Assembly: GCA_033980235.1 (NCBI GenBank)
Contig: CM067075.1
Location: 17,744,844 to 17,808,843, forward strand
Source of the DNA: Diadema setosum
Taxonomy: Eukaryota > Echinodermata > Echinoidea > Diadematoida > Diadematidae
Length of the DNA: 64,000 bases
Direction of reading: 5' to 3'
Shown: positions 34,208 to 44,688 of the stretch, in pieces
Layout: each line of letters starts with the position of its first letter
Position numbering within the stretch: the stretch's first letter is position 1
Notes under the pieces: generated by a model
What the model saw: only the letters and a program-made list of their open reading frames with translations
Databases searched by the model: none
Told to the model about the DNA's origin: nothing
Made by a program: the position numbers and the translations under genes

Positions 34208-34236
34208 ACTTTGATAAAGGTCTTTGACCGAAACGT
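34208..34236 (+). ncRNA. Hammerhead-like motif in the inverted-repeat arm
   Basis: TTTGATAAA, then stem-loop GGTC-TTT-GACC, then GAAAC-GTC resembles a degenerate hammerhead core (consensus CUGANGA...GAAAC). The mirror copy is on the minus strand at about 33213-33236. The catalytic CUGANGA box is imperfect (TTGATAA), so this is likely a decayed remnant. Confidence 0.3.
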
Positions 34237-34291
34237 CAGTCCAATTTTTTGGCTCCTGCGGTGTTCATACGACTGATTTGACTCTTGATAT

Positions 34292-34859
34292 CTATTTACT
34301 ACACACCGACGCAGAACTTTCATATTTTGATATATATATATATATATATAACAATTTCACTTAGATTACAGTATTGATGTAAGACGAATGGACAGTGGGC
34401 AACCTCAAAACATGTAAATGCTGCTTCCCTGCCATTTCTTCATTGAGGAATATCCAGTTATCTTGTACAAAGCAAACATTGGTAAAAGCTCAAAATCAGA
34501 AGCCAGCAAAATTATTGAAGTAAATGTGCAGTTGCCAGATATTGGATTAATTTATTAATAGTTTTATTTGGTGTAATGGATTGAAATAAGTTTTAAAACA
34601 TTTCTTTTGTTACCGGTCAATCCATGATGAGTGGTCATACCTGTATGGCACATATAGTGATAGCATGAGAAGCGGAGACATCCCAGTTCCCAGTTAACTG
34701 TGCTGCTGAGGGATTGCTCTAGTTTGATTCATATGATATACCCTTGCACTATTTCCCACCATTTGTGTTTTCAGTTATCTTAATGCTTTGTTATGTAATC
34801 TTATTATTGGGTGATTGGATCAATGGTTAGGTTAAAATGCTAAATTATTAGATCTAATG
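34292..34859. other. BRCA1 intron, no recognised features
   Basis: AT-rich intron with a (TA)n tract at 34331-34350. Confidence 0.5.
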
Positions 34860-35345
34860 CTCAGATTACACATATTTTCTCCATATCTTGGAGTAATACA
34901 TACACATAAACTAGGTATACACATGCATTACTGCGCAATGATTCTGTAGGGAAAGATTTAGGACATGAAGTCAAAAGGTCAGGAGCAAATTTGTGATGTC
35001 AATTTTGCCACATTTTGGTAATAGCTCAAAGTATTGTCATGAAAATGTAATGTTATCAGTGAATTATTATTTGAGGAAAGTTGTTGGCCATGGGATCAAA
35101 TTGCAAGGGTCAAAGTTCCAGTGAAAATGCTCAAATTCCCAAATACTTGCTTTCTGAAACAAATCTAAATTTAACGTGGTTCAAGGAATGAAAACACTCA
35201 ACAGACTTGCAGTTGTGCCAAACTTTCAAACATGTCATTTTACTTTTTTGCCATTCATGTGAAATTGTCATCTCACATTGTCAAGACATACGGTACTTTA
35301 TGTTGAGAGAGTCATGCAATATGGCGGGAATTGGCTCTTTGTCCA
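34860..35345. repeat. Decayed HINE-like family II body and 3' part
   Basis: Phrases 'tttctccatatcttgg', 'tatacacatgcattac', 'gaagtcaaaaggtcagg' and a right end 'gagagagtcatgcaatatggcgg' parallel family II (7828 and 26668) but are strongly diverged. No hairpin end is preserved. Confidence 0.5.
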
Positions 35346-36627
35346 ATATGATTTGCAGTTTGTTCATAGGCCAGTTCTTTGTAGTATACATACATTTTAA
35401 CCTCTTAACTCTTTATATGCCACGTTCACATGCCCAACTCTGTCGATGGCGTGCCAACTTCGCATATTCTGCTCACACACACAAACCTGTCCAAACCAAT
35501 CGATAAATCGCCAAATAACACAGTACAATGAAAGTGTTTCTCGTGATTCTGTTCCTCTCACATGTAGCTTCCATTTTATGTGGTGATTGACCAGCAAGCA
35601 GTGTTCCATACTGGATTTACGTGTAAATTCTAAGTTTTTGTCACTGTTATGTGTGCAAAAGTCATGCATTTACAGTAATGTAGCTACTGGTCATTGGAAA
35701 GAAAAAAAAATCATAGATTTGTCAAACAATTTAAGCCAGAGCAATGCTTGGCATTTTCTCTACCACTATGCTGACTACATGTCCAGCTTTAAACAGAAAT
35801 GTATAAAAGTTACATAGATTTGAAGAACAGAATGTTTTCCTAAAGGCATAACTGCCTCAGAATAATGTGGCACACAGAGGGTTTTCTCCATGGCACATAA
35901 AGAGTCAATTGATTTCATGACTTAACTATTATAAGAGTGCAATGCCACACCGGGTTCTACTGGTTTTGTTCTAGAACGCTGAGATGTAGGAGTAAAACCA
36001 TGTTCTGCACATCCAGATTGATTTGACCACGAAGAAGTAAATCATGTAACTTAATTTATTTGTATTCTGATCATTTGAGATCGTAGCATGAACCTGGCAT
36101 TAATGCATCACAGTCTGCTCGTAGCACCATTGTTGCAAGGTCGTGATAGTTTGACTGCAGAAAAGCCGTAGTGTAATTACCTTGCAGGCCAAAAATGAAG
36201 ATGGAGGGCAGTTTTGCCACCCTTCATGATTTTTTTTTCTCAGATCACCATGGTTGCCATGATCACTTTTCTCCAGTCTGACTGTTCTTTCTTACAAATA
36301 CATGTAAAGGGTTATTAATATCAATTGCCATGATTGTAAGAGTGACTGCAGTCATATTTGACTGCGTTAATTGTTGGTGACAATGATGGTGTTGACCAAA
36401 TTAAACCCATAAGAGGGTAACATGTTGGAGAGTGATCAGTGCTTGGCAGGAGTCAATATTTAGAGGAATACAAAGGTCTTCAAGTTGCACATGAAGCCCA
36501 GAAGCAAGGCCCAAAGAAAAGCCCAACGAACCAAGTGCATATTACCATCTTCTGGGACCTATTTCAGAGAGATGTTTGTAATTGTAAGTTTTAGTTTTAG
36601 TGATTAGAGATGATCTGGTTAAATCAT
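35346..36627. other. BRCA1 intron, no recognised features
   Basis: Nothing identified. Short open frames lack motifs. Confidence 0.5.
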
Positions 36628-36628
36628 A

Positions 36629-37399
36629 GAGCGTGTTTCTACTGAGAGCACCTCGCATCACCTCGTATTTTACGACCACTCGAGCTGTTTCTACTGAGCA
36701 ATAAAATATGCGGTGATGCGACGCTGCCTCTGCACTCACTGCCATTTTGTGGTAGGCCACTGAATTTCGTTTAGTCTTTCCATTCAAAAATGCCCCTCAC
36801 CAACATTTCCTGCCACTTGGTTAATAGGAATCGTTGCAGGTCTAGAGTCCAGTTAATGCTCTCTAGGGGCTCCGACATACTAACGTTAGTATTCCAGAGA
36901 AAACGAATAAGGGAATCTACAACTTCGAGACGATACGATATTATGGGAAAATGAACGCAGTGTAAAAATCAGAGTATATACATAGTACTGTAGTATAATA
37001 GGCTGTTGGGCACGCAAACAATAGACAATGAATGCACACAATTCACAATCATGTACCACATGTATTTAGTAGGAGTTGGCACAAGGCAAGATGTGTGCGA
37101 AACTACGTGACGGTCGCCGTGTACACAAGTGTCGGAGTGTGCAATGAACCGATTTGCAAAGCGCGGGACGAAAGCTCCCAATAATTCAAGACTTCAGGTA
37201 CACCGCAAATTTCACTATGCGGTGTGTTTCTACTGAGAATCGTCCCTCGCATCACCGCGCATCGACCACCTCAAAAGGTGGACAATGGAGCACCGCGCAT
37301 CGGCCACTACCTGATCTGTTTCTACTGAGGAAAAATTCGAGGTGTCACCGCATCGCCTCGCATCACCTCGAATTTTCATCGCTCAGTAGAAACACGCTC
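36629..37399. mobile_element. TIR MITE with GAGCGTGTTTCTACTGAG ends
   Basis: Perfectly inverted 18-base ends GAGCGTGTTTCTACTGAG (36629-36646) and CTCAGTAGAAACACGCTC (37382-37399), flanked by ATA on both sides (a possible 3-bp duplication). The terminal motif and 'cctcgcatcacc' recur internally at both ends. A 3-bp duplication suggests PIF/Harbinger, but this is not certain. Confidence 0.8.
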
Positions 37400-38332
37400 A
37401 TAGAAAGGCTTGAAAACTAGAACACCTTCTCACTAATCAAAGTCATATGGAGAAAAAGGAGACATCAGGCACACAAGTCATACATGGTATCTTCCGGAGG
37501 TTTTATCCGAGGAGGTTTCACATGGACAAGTCGTTGAGCAAGTCACTGGTTTACAATATTCAGCAGGGAGGTGACTCACCTCACTGGTGTCAGGCAGTAA
37601 AACAAGGGGTGCATTTTGTTAGTCAGATACAGGCAAAACTGAGAAACTTATAAAGCAGTGGTCATCGTTGACAAGCAATTACCTTGGTTTGGGATTATTT
37701 ATGGGCGGTCTTATATATGTACATTACACCGGCAGCCTAAGAAGACGAGTGAGCATCAGGTGGTGTCTATTGACAAGCCACAAGAGAAAATTTGTTCCGC
37801 TATCTGGCTTAAAAATACTAGCAGTTGTATCGGCCATTAAGACACTCTGGCAAGCGGAGGCCCACAAATTATCACTAAAGAGTTTGCTGACATAATATTA
37901 CACGATAAGGGAAACCGATTGTTTCAGGAGAAAATGAAACAAGCGGAGAGGGTATGTGACCCAGAGAGAGAGGGGGAAGAGAGAGAGTGGGAAAGACAGA
38001 GAGATAGGAGCGGAGACAGGGAGATTGTGGAGGAGAGAGAAGCAGAGAAAAGTTGAGCTGCTACATCATGATGATTGCAGTTACTTCTGGGTTGACTGCA
38101 GCATGATATATGCCTGAGTACCACATTTTTTTTTTTTACTTTTGTGTAATGTGTATCAGAATGCGCTTGAAGAAATATGCAGAAATTATAGCAATTGATA
38201 TTCCTGGCTCTGAATGCCAAAGATGATTGTAATTCTTTGGTTTGTTGCTCTCTTGCATTTCTTTTACAGCAAGGCACGTTTCCAGCTCCACTTTGTCTAA
38301 CTAATCTTATCCTGGTATTTTTGTTTCTCCAG
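37400..38332. other. Last BRCA1 intron, no recognised exon
   Basis: Two short open frames (37447-37653 and 37668-37895) look superficially protein-like but match no family I know. A GA-rich tract lies at 37960-38050. The region ends with the acceptor TTTCTCCAG at 38324-38332. Confidence 0.45.
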
Positions 38333-38466
38333 GTCTGTACAGGAGGTTTCGTGTCCCTGTCATATCCAGGGAGTGGATTCTTGACAGTATAGCACAGTAC
38401 AAGACTCAGCCAATCCTCGATTACCTCTTATCTGGTGCAGAGCAGCCAATTACAGACCTAGAGTAA
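38333..38466 (+). CDS. BRCA1: BRCA1 homolog terminal coding exon, end of BRCT2
   Basis: After acceptor TTTCTCCAG, GT completes Gly. The frame reads LYRRFRVPVISREWILDSIA and on to a TAA at 38464-38466, about 20 residues after the helix. It matches human [20 protein letters not shown]. The R-E-W-(I/V)-L-D-S block keeps the equivalents of R1835, W1837 and L1839, which pack the interface and line the +3 Phe pocket. The tail after it is longer than and different from the human one. The gene ends here; the 3' UTR follows. Confidence 0.95.
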
Positions 38467-38965
38467 TAGCAAATGACTCAAATTATGTGTGGGTACATAG
38501 TCATATAGTGAGCTGTGGTAATGTATCAAGAAAATTGCCCTAGTATGACTAAGTTTTATTAGTGATCAATTCAAATTGACAGTTTTATACCTCTTTACTG
38601 AAATATTGAGAGTTTTGTTAGTGGAATATAGTTTCATGTAACTGGACTGCACTTTCAAAAATTATGAATGTCACAAATACCAGAAGGCTAGTACATACAG
38701 ATAATGTAAATTGAGTTATTAAGTTCTGCATGGTGAGTTTGATGTCTGACTTTTTACTTTCTCTGATATATTAAGCATGTCTTCTGTCAGGTGACGTAAA
38801 AGTGAGATTGATAACTGGGTTGAATTTACTGTAAATGTTTGAAAGCAAAAATCAATAATGCAAGGGTTGCACTACATCACACTACAGTGTATAATACCCT
38901 GCAGGTACCGCCGAGAACAGATTCTTTGTTTACGTGGTAGCAATAAACAGGTGCACCTTACCAAA
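38467..38965 (+). other. BRCA1 3' UTR with candidate polyadenylation signal
   Basis: AATAAA occurs at 38942-38947, 476 bases past the stop codon, followed by GT-rich text. It is the first canonical hexamer after the stop, so it is the best candidate 3' end. Another lies near 39438. The true end needs transcript data. Confidence 0.5.
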
Positions 38966-40992
38966 GTTCATGCTTTTTACTTCATTAACCATTTAAATTC
39001 TTATCTGTAGTATAATGTACCACATAAAGCATAGTAATCCATACTGTAAGGGTTTGTGTCTCAGAGTGTGTAGAATATTACTGTGCAGGCAGATCATCAT
39101 TCATCAACACTGAGGGTTTCCTATGTTGCACATGTTTACATGAATGGCTTACATGCATGCAGATCTTTGAAAGGTTTTGCGAGCAACATGACAGGTTTTT
39201 GTGTTTATTTGTTCATTGACGTGTCAGTTTGAGTAGTGTTGTTCTTCTTGTACTAGGGAATTCAATCAATTTAAGTGTCCTTGACACTGAAACTGAAGCA
39301 ACATTGGAATCTGTGAATAATTATGAACACCACTACTTCTGTTGTGTCCTTGCATGTAGCTGTGGTTTGCCAATCTCTACTTCTTTCAAGAAAACTGTCC
39401 TTAGTCTTTGCTGTGATAGGAGTGACTTGAGCCATCTCAAATAAATTGATGCTACAGTCCCACATGAAAGCCATTGTAATGCACCTGGTATTGATGAGTT
39501 TATATTCCTTTTTAATTGACAGTTTCAAGGCATGAGTGCTGATGGGTAGAGGAAGAATGTGAACAGCTATATGCAGATTGGCAAACAAAGCAGTACATCG
39601 TGTATAAATTTTAGGCCATTGTGCTTTTATGAGCATTGTGCTTTTATGACATTGGGATCTATGTGTTATGATTAATATTACAATGAAAGAGCAATGTGTG
39701 ACTAGTTGTGTTTGCTGCAGGTGTAAGAGCTAATATTCTGATCAGTATTGCTGTCAAATTTTCTAAATGACTTTGATGAAATGAATTTGAACAATATAGA
39801 TTTAGAAGGGTTGATTGAAATCAGTTTTGAAACAGGATTCATGCTAGGGGAACATTTCTTTGAATGTCATGCTTTGTTTTGAATGACCCATGAGGTGTGA
39901 AGTATTTGTAGTCTTTGAATATCTGGAGACTAAGTTTTACCAAGTAGCTGTTCATTTGTCTTGTGGAACTGATGAAAGCAACCTCAGTAACAAGAAAAAC
40001 AGTACAGGAACATTGCGTAGTAAGTCAACATCTCGTTGATTGGGGGGGGGGGCGCTGTGGACATTATGTTAGTAATGAGAGCACAGATTTCTTAATACGT
40101 AACTAATGAATTCAGTTCATCTTGTCCACTACATGTGTATTAAACAGTATATATGCTGTCTACTAACATGTATGCACTTAATCACACAAATTTACTGATT
40201 TCATATGCAGACTGGTATGGTATCATATGTTTAGTTTTAGATGGTGATATGTTTTATATTTCCTTTAGAAAAAAGAAAGGCAAAATTCAAAGTAATGCAT
40301 TCTTTTATAGATTTATTAAAAACAAGTATTTATTCTAAGAATGAATAGTACACTGTATATAGATATATTATACCCTGGGCAGAAGGCCTCCAGTTTGAGT
40401 TTCAGCTGTACATAATATTTTATGTCAAAACAGCACTGTCAGGATGTAGCGATGACAGTTCAGTTTGTTGAGTATTTACAGTACTGTAAACTGTATGAAC
40501 AGACAGGGTGGTCTACAAGGGGTTTGAGCATGTCGCTGCAGCATACTCAAATTCTTGTGCAACATCCTAAAAAACCAGCTATATGCTATGCAGCATCCTT
40601 GAAAATTGGTCACATATGTTTATAATAATATGAATTTAAACATTTGAAAAACATGTACAAAACTGAAGAAACAATGATGTGCACTCCTTGCACATACAAT
40701 TCCCAAATGCATGTATTCTCACATTCAAAGCTTGCAACATGCTCATATTTCAAGTTGTGGAGCACCCTGAACAGATAAAGTGAAAAATATGGTTTTGGTT
40801 TGTGTGTTTACATCTTTATGTGTTGGTAACATTCAAGTTATATCTTCATAATGGCTTTAAAGTTTAGGGAAAGGGTTACATTTCTTGTAATCATAACTTT
40901 ATGTATAGCTGCCTTTTCCCGGTATCTTTGCCACGAATATATAATACAGTGCCTATATAGCGCATATCACTACCTTAGTGTCTCTATAGGCT
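38966..40992. other. Intergenic DNA without recognised features
   Basis: About 2 kb of AT-rich sequence downstream of the BRCA1 homolog. There is a G run at 40043-40052. No gene or element boundary was recognised. Confidence 0.5.
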
Positions 40993-40996
40993 TTAA

Positions 40997-41753
40997 CCCT
41001 ATTTTAAACTGGGGTATTTGAGACCAAGTTTTTACTGGGGGGGGGGGGGGGGGGCAATTTGACCCCCCCATCAGATCTCGGCCGCGGATCGCGCGATCGC
41101 CGCAAAATTTTGCCTGAAGATAGAGCTGGATGTCAACTACAAGATTACATGGTCATACAATAGAAAAATATTGGCTTTCTATTTTTAGTAAATATGCAAA
41201 TTTACGCAAGAAATCATATTTTCACCTATAACTCCATTAAAATGACTGAAGGATCCTTAAATATTTGTGTCAGTTCCTCAAGACACATCAAACAATTTTC
41301 TTTTGAAAAAAATAGCGAAATCAAAATCAATTTCTTTTGTTTTTTATTTTGTTAATTTGTTTTGTTAATTTTTTCAACCTTCAGTTTTCTATTTTGTTTA
41401 TGCAAAATTTGTTGCGGGCACTTTTTCGAACTTATCTACATTAGAATTTATTAATTTCTATGGTTAAAAGTTGAAATAATCTAATTTATATCAATTTAAC
41501 AAAAAAATTGCATTGGATTTACACACGATAGCATTAATTTGAGCTGTTTTGGGGTTGACATGCATATGCAAAACATTACGTAACTTCAGAACAGTGTACC
41601 CACACGTTGCAAATTTGGTCTCAAAATATGCTGGAGACTTCAATGAAAAAAGTCATGAAACGACGCGGCAAAATCATTGCGCGTTGTGGAATCATGCTGC
41701 GAAACGTCGAGGGGGGTCAATTTGACCCCCCCCCCCCCCCAGGTGGAATAGGG
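40997..41753. mobile_element. piggyBac-like MITE, copy 3
   Basis: Flanked by TTAA (40993-40996 and 41754-41757). Ends are CCCTATTTTAAACTGG and its imperfect inverse 'ccaggtggaataggg'. G and C runs lie just inside both ends (41036-41054 and 41726-41740). The interior shares 'gaaacgtcgagg' and 'gcgatcgc' motifs with the 186-968 copy, in inverse orientation. Confidence 0.75.
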
Positions 41754-41757
41754 TTAA

Positions 41758-42298
41758 GGGAGAGGGATGAAAATGGAAAAAGAAATGCACTGTACAATGT
41801 ATGATCCATAGATGCAAACCAAAACTCATAATACTTTTTAAACAGAAATGTCTTGAGAACAGTTTTGAACTTTTAACACTGTGGAAGCTTCCTTTACATA
41901 ACATGGAACAAAGTTCGCTCACCATAAATGTATGTAATGTTCCACAGATACATTTGTTGCTGTCTTGTCTTCCCACTTGCACACTAATTTACTTTTCAAG
42001 CATAGTAATGAGTTGCATTTTCTTTTTCATTTAGCTCAGCCCTTCATACATTACAGTCTGCATGTACTTTGTTTTACCCGAGTCCAGTTGGACTGACATT
42101 CTTGTAAGAAGTCTTAATAGCCAGCTGTCAGGGGAGTTCACAAGTATGTTTATGTCTTATTTTATTGATTACTTTAATATGGACAAGAATGGCAGAACCG
42201 GATGAAGACTCTTGAGTACAATAAAACAGTGAATCAAAATTTATTGTCTTGGTTGATTCTGTGCAGTGTGACATTTCGTTACAACACAAAATAACATT
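41758..42298. other. Intergenic DNA without recognised features
   Basis: Nothing identified. Confidence 0.5.
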
Positions 42299-42725
42299 AA
42301 AATTCATGAAATTCTTCTGTCAATATGTTTTTATTGCAACTGATTGCCAAATTGCCCTACATTGACATAAATAAGCACTGAATCAATCAGTGTTTTAGTA
42401 TAAAAGCCATGATCAAAAATCATGGGCGTATGTATTCAAGCCGGACTCAAACCTACAACCTCCTGATCTCTGGACAGGCATCATCTCCACTAGACCACCG
42501 AGCTTCCACCCGACAGCAAGTGTTGGTTCTAATCTCTGTAGCATACAGTGGGTACAGTATACTACGTAATTATTCAAATTCATGAAATTTTTCCATTGAG
42601 ATGTTTTTATTCCAACTGATTGACAAAATTGCCCTACATCGACATAAATAAGCACTGCATTGACCAGTGTTTTAGTATTAGCCATGATAAAAAAAAATCA
42701 TGGGTGTACGTACTCGAGCAGGATT
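42299..42725 (-). repeat. tRNA-derived SINE-like unit with a tandem partial copy
   Basis: On the minus strand, at about 42428-42515, a tRNA-like block contains an A-box-like TGGTCTAGTGG and a B-box-like GGTTTGAGTCC. The acceptor strands do not pair, so it is not a functional tRNA. The segment 42299-42450 is repeated at about 42576-42725 ('gccctacatcgacataaataagcactg', 'gtgttttagta', 'atcatggg'). This gives a tandem arrangement of the element's non-tRNA part. Confidence 0.55.
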
Positions 42726-43511
42726 CAATAGGGAGCTTTAGATTTTAGACGCGCAGACGTGGACGTTCAGAGGGAAAAACATGTTCTGAGCGTGCGCAGA
42801 AGCGCGCGTCAAGTCGATCTATTTTTAGCTTGCGTCATCTGAGTTTTTCACTACGCGCACCAGGCTATTTTTACGTCCGCACAGTTCGCAACGTAGAGAG
42901 CTACTTCATGCACCGATCATTATGGCCAATATGAAAATGAAACTTGCCAATACTTTCATTTTCTCCATTTTTAGGAGGCAGACAGCGGTATAACTGTTTC
43001 AGAGCTCAAAATGTCATCGCGAAGCATCTTTTCTGCTGAGGCATTAAAAAATATGAAGCAGGCCTAAATGTCATTTACCTTTCAATCTGTAGTTTCTCAA
43101 AGTTTGTGTTTGAGCTGACCAACGCCCTCCATATCTCTCTGTCCAGATCATTGACCGTCGGCCTATAAAGTGTATGATGTCCTTACAAATGGACATCTGC
43201 AAGGCCCTGTTGCATAAAAAGATGCAATCAAACAGAAGTCAGAAAATCAAACAAAGTCAGGTATTAGCCAATCATATTTGAGTACAGCATATTTTGAGAC
43301 TTACAATGAATTTTTTACTTTCCGACTTTAATATGTTTGATCTCAACTTTTATGCTACAGATCCCACGATATTCCATACTCAGAATTCCTGTTTTTTGGT
43401 CGTCCACGTTTTGTTTTGTTTTTGTATGTTTTTTTTTTTTTTCATAATGCAGGCTTGTAGTATGATTTCTCTAATAGCTGCTAGGATCAAAGCATCAATC
43501 ACTATATGTAT
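42726..43511. other. Intergenic DNA without recognised features
   Basis: Unrecognised sequence. A poly-T run sits at 43428-43443. Confidence 0.5.
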
Positions 43512-43800
43512 TGTTAGGTTTTACAACCGGAGTTAGTCAGAGACCTCGAGTCGATGATCACAGAAATGTGCACACATGTATCGGTTTGAGAAGAAATCAC
43601 TTTATTCACTTCAGTCAGCACTTGTCTGCTCCGGTGAACTGTTTTACAGACTCTCAGTCTCATAGCGAACTGTTCTACAAACTCTCTCGTACCTAGTTTA
43701 TATGTCTTTCTGATATGTTTCTTCCTTACCTGGCATGAATTTGTCAGTAAGTGCCACATGGTCAGCCAGGCCAGACACATGGCTCAGACAGTGAGTTTTA
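43512..43800 (-). mobile_element. LTR-like end of a retroelement (minus orientation), copy A
   Basis: Read on the minus strand, the sequence ends ...GGTTGTAAAACCTAACA (complement of TGTTAGG at 43512). It has AATAAA at 43601-43606 and a TATA-like CATATAAAC at about 43695-43703, the order expected of U3-R-U5. About 130 bases match copy B at 49070. The outer limit of the LTR was not found and the 43800 end is approximate. No polypurine tract was recognised. Confidence 0.5.
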
Positions 43801-44323
43801 CATGAATAAAGGTGCTATAAAACTAATAAAAACTGATAAAACTAATAAAAACCAATTAGGCTGTAACAATGTAATAAGACCAAACAGCTGTATGACAGTG
43901 TAACTAAATCGAAATACATGTAGTAAACGCTGAAACTCGCCAATGTACCATGCAATCACACTAATTACACTAAACCTATGCATACACATCAATACACTTG
44001 GGGAAATAAGGCAATATCGTAAATGAAGTTAACACAACATGAATAAATTGCAAATCAAAATGCTCGTTTGTACACAATTTAAAACATCTACATGAAGCTG
44101 GTAGACAGACCACTAGACCGTAGACAAACGAGAGTTGATGAGTGAGAAAGGGAAGGACAAGCGATTAGAGGAAGGGGGAGAGAGAGGAAAGAAAAAAAGG
44201 AGGGGATCGAGGAAAGTGAGAGACAGCGAGAAATAGCTGAGGGGAAACTGGAATGGCCCTGAGCAAATCAACAGACTTAACTACGCATTAAAATTCTCTA
44301 AGCAAAATGTAAACCTATATTAA

Positions 44324-44684
44324 AGGTCTAGTTTACCTTTGGGAGTGCTGATTTCAAAAAATTTCAAGATATCACATTTGATGCACTACATGTGTGAGTC
44401 TGTTGTATCACAAAACATCCTACCATATAAAATTTTTGCAATAAAGCCTATAATATGAGGAGATATCAGTGTTTTTCTCAATAAACCGTAACTGTAGACG
44501 GTTTAATCCGGAAACATTTTTATTATAACTATTGTTCACATTTTGTGTACCGTATTTAACAACACTTAACAATACGGATTCCCATTTTTACAGTGGTTGT
44601 TTCTAGCCCTAACTCACATTTTAGAACTATTTTGAAGCATTAATATTGGGTTTTTGTTTCATCTGCAAATGGTAAATTATGCCT
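44324..44684. mobile_element. TTAA-flanked TIR MITE, AGGTCTAGTTTACC ends
   Basis: TTAA at 44320-44323 and 44685-44688 flanks AGGTCTAGTTTACC... and ...GGTAAATTATGCCT, which are imperfect inverted repeats. It is piggyBac-like by target site, 361 bp, and non-coding. Confidence 0.6.
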
Positions 44685-44688
44685 TTAA

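Larger units (their letters stand above)
33161..34291. repeat. Long inverted repeat, arms about 320 bp, one arm carrying a MITE
   Basis: The left arm at 33161-33480 is the reverse complement of 33721-34291 once the insertion at 33767-34004 is removed. Shared landmarks are GGAGCCAAAAAATTGGACTG, 'tttcggtcaaagacctttatcaaa', 'ggtgacgtcacaaaggaaaaaag' and 'gacgtaataaaagaaagtaag'. The spacer is about 240 bp. (TA)n tracts lie just outside both arms (33132-33158 and 34331-34350). It lies in the last BRCA1 intron. Confidence 0.85.

Noticed and set aside
42413..42515. A functional tRNA gene on the minus strand
   Set aside because: A and B boxes are present but acceptor-stem halves do not pair and it is embedded in a repeated unit, so it is SINE-like.
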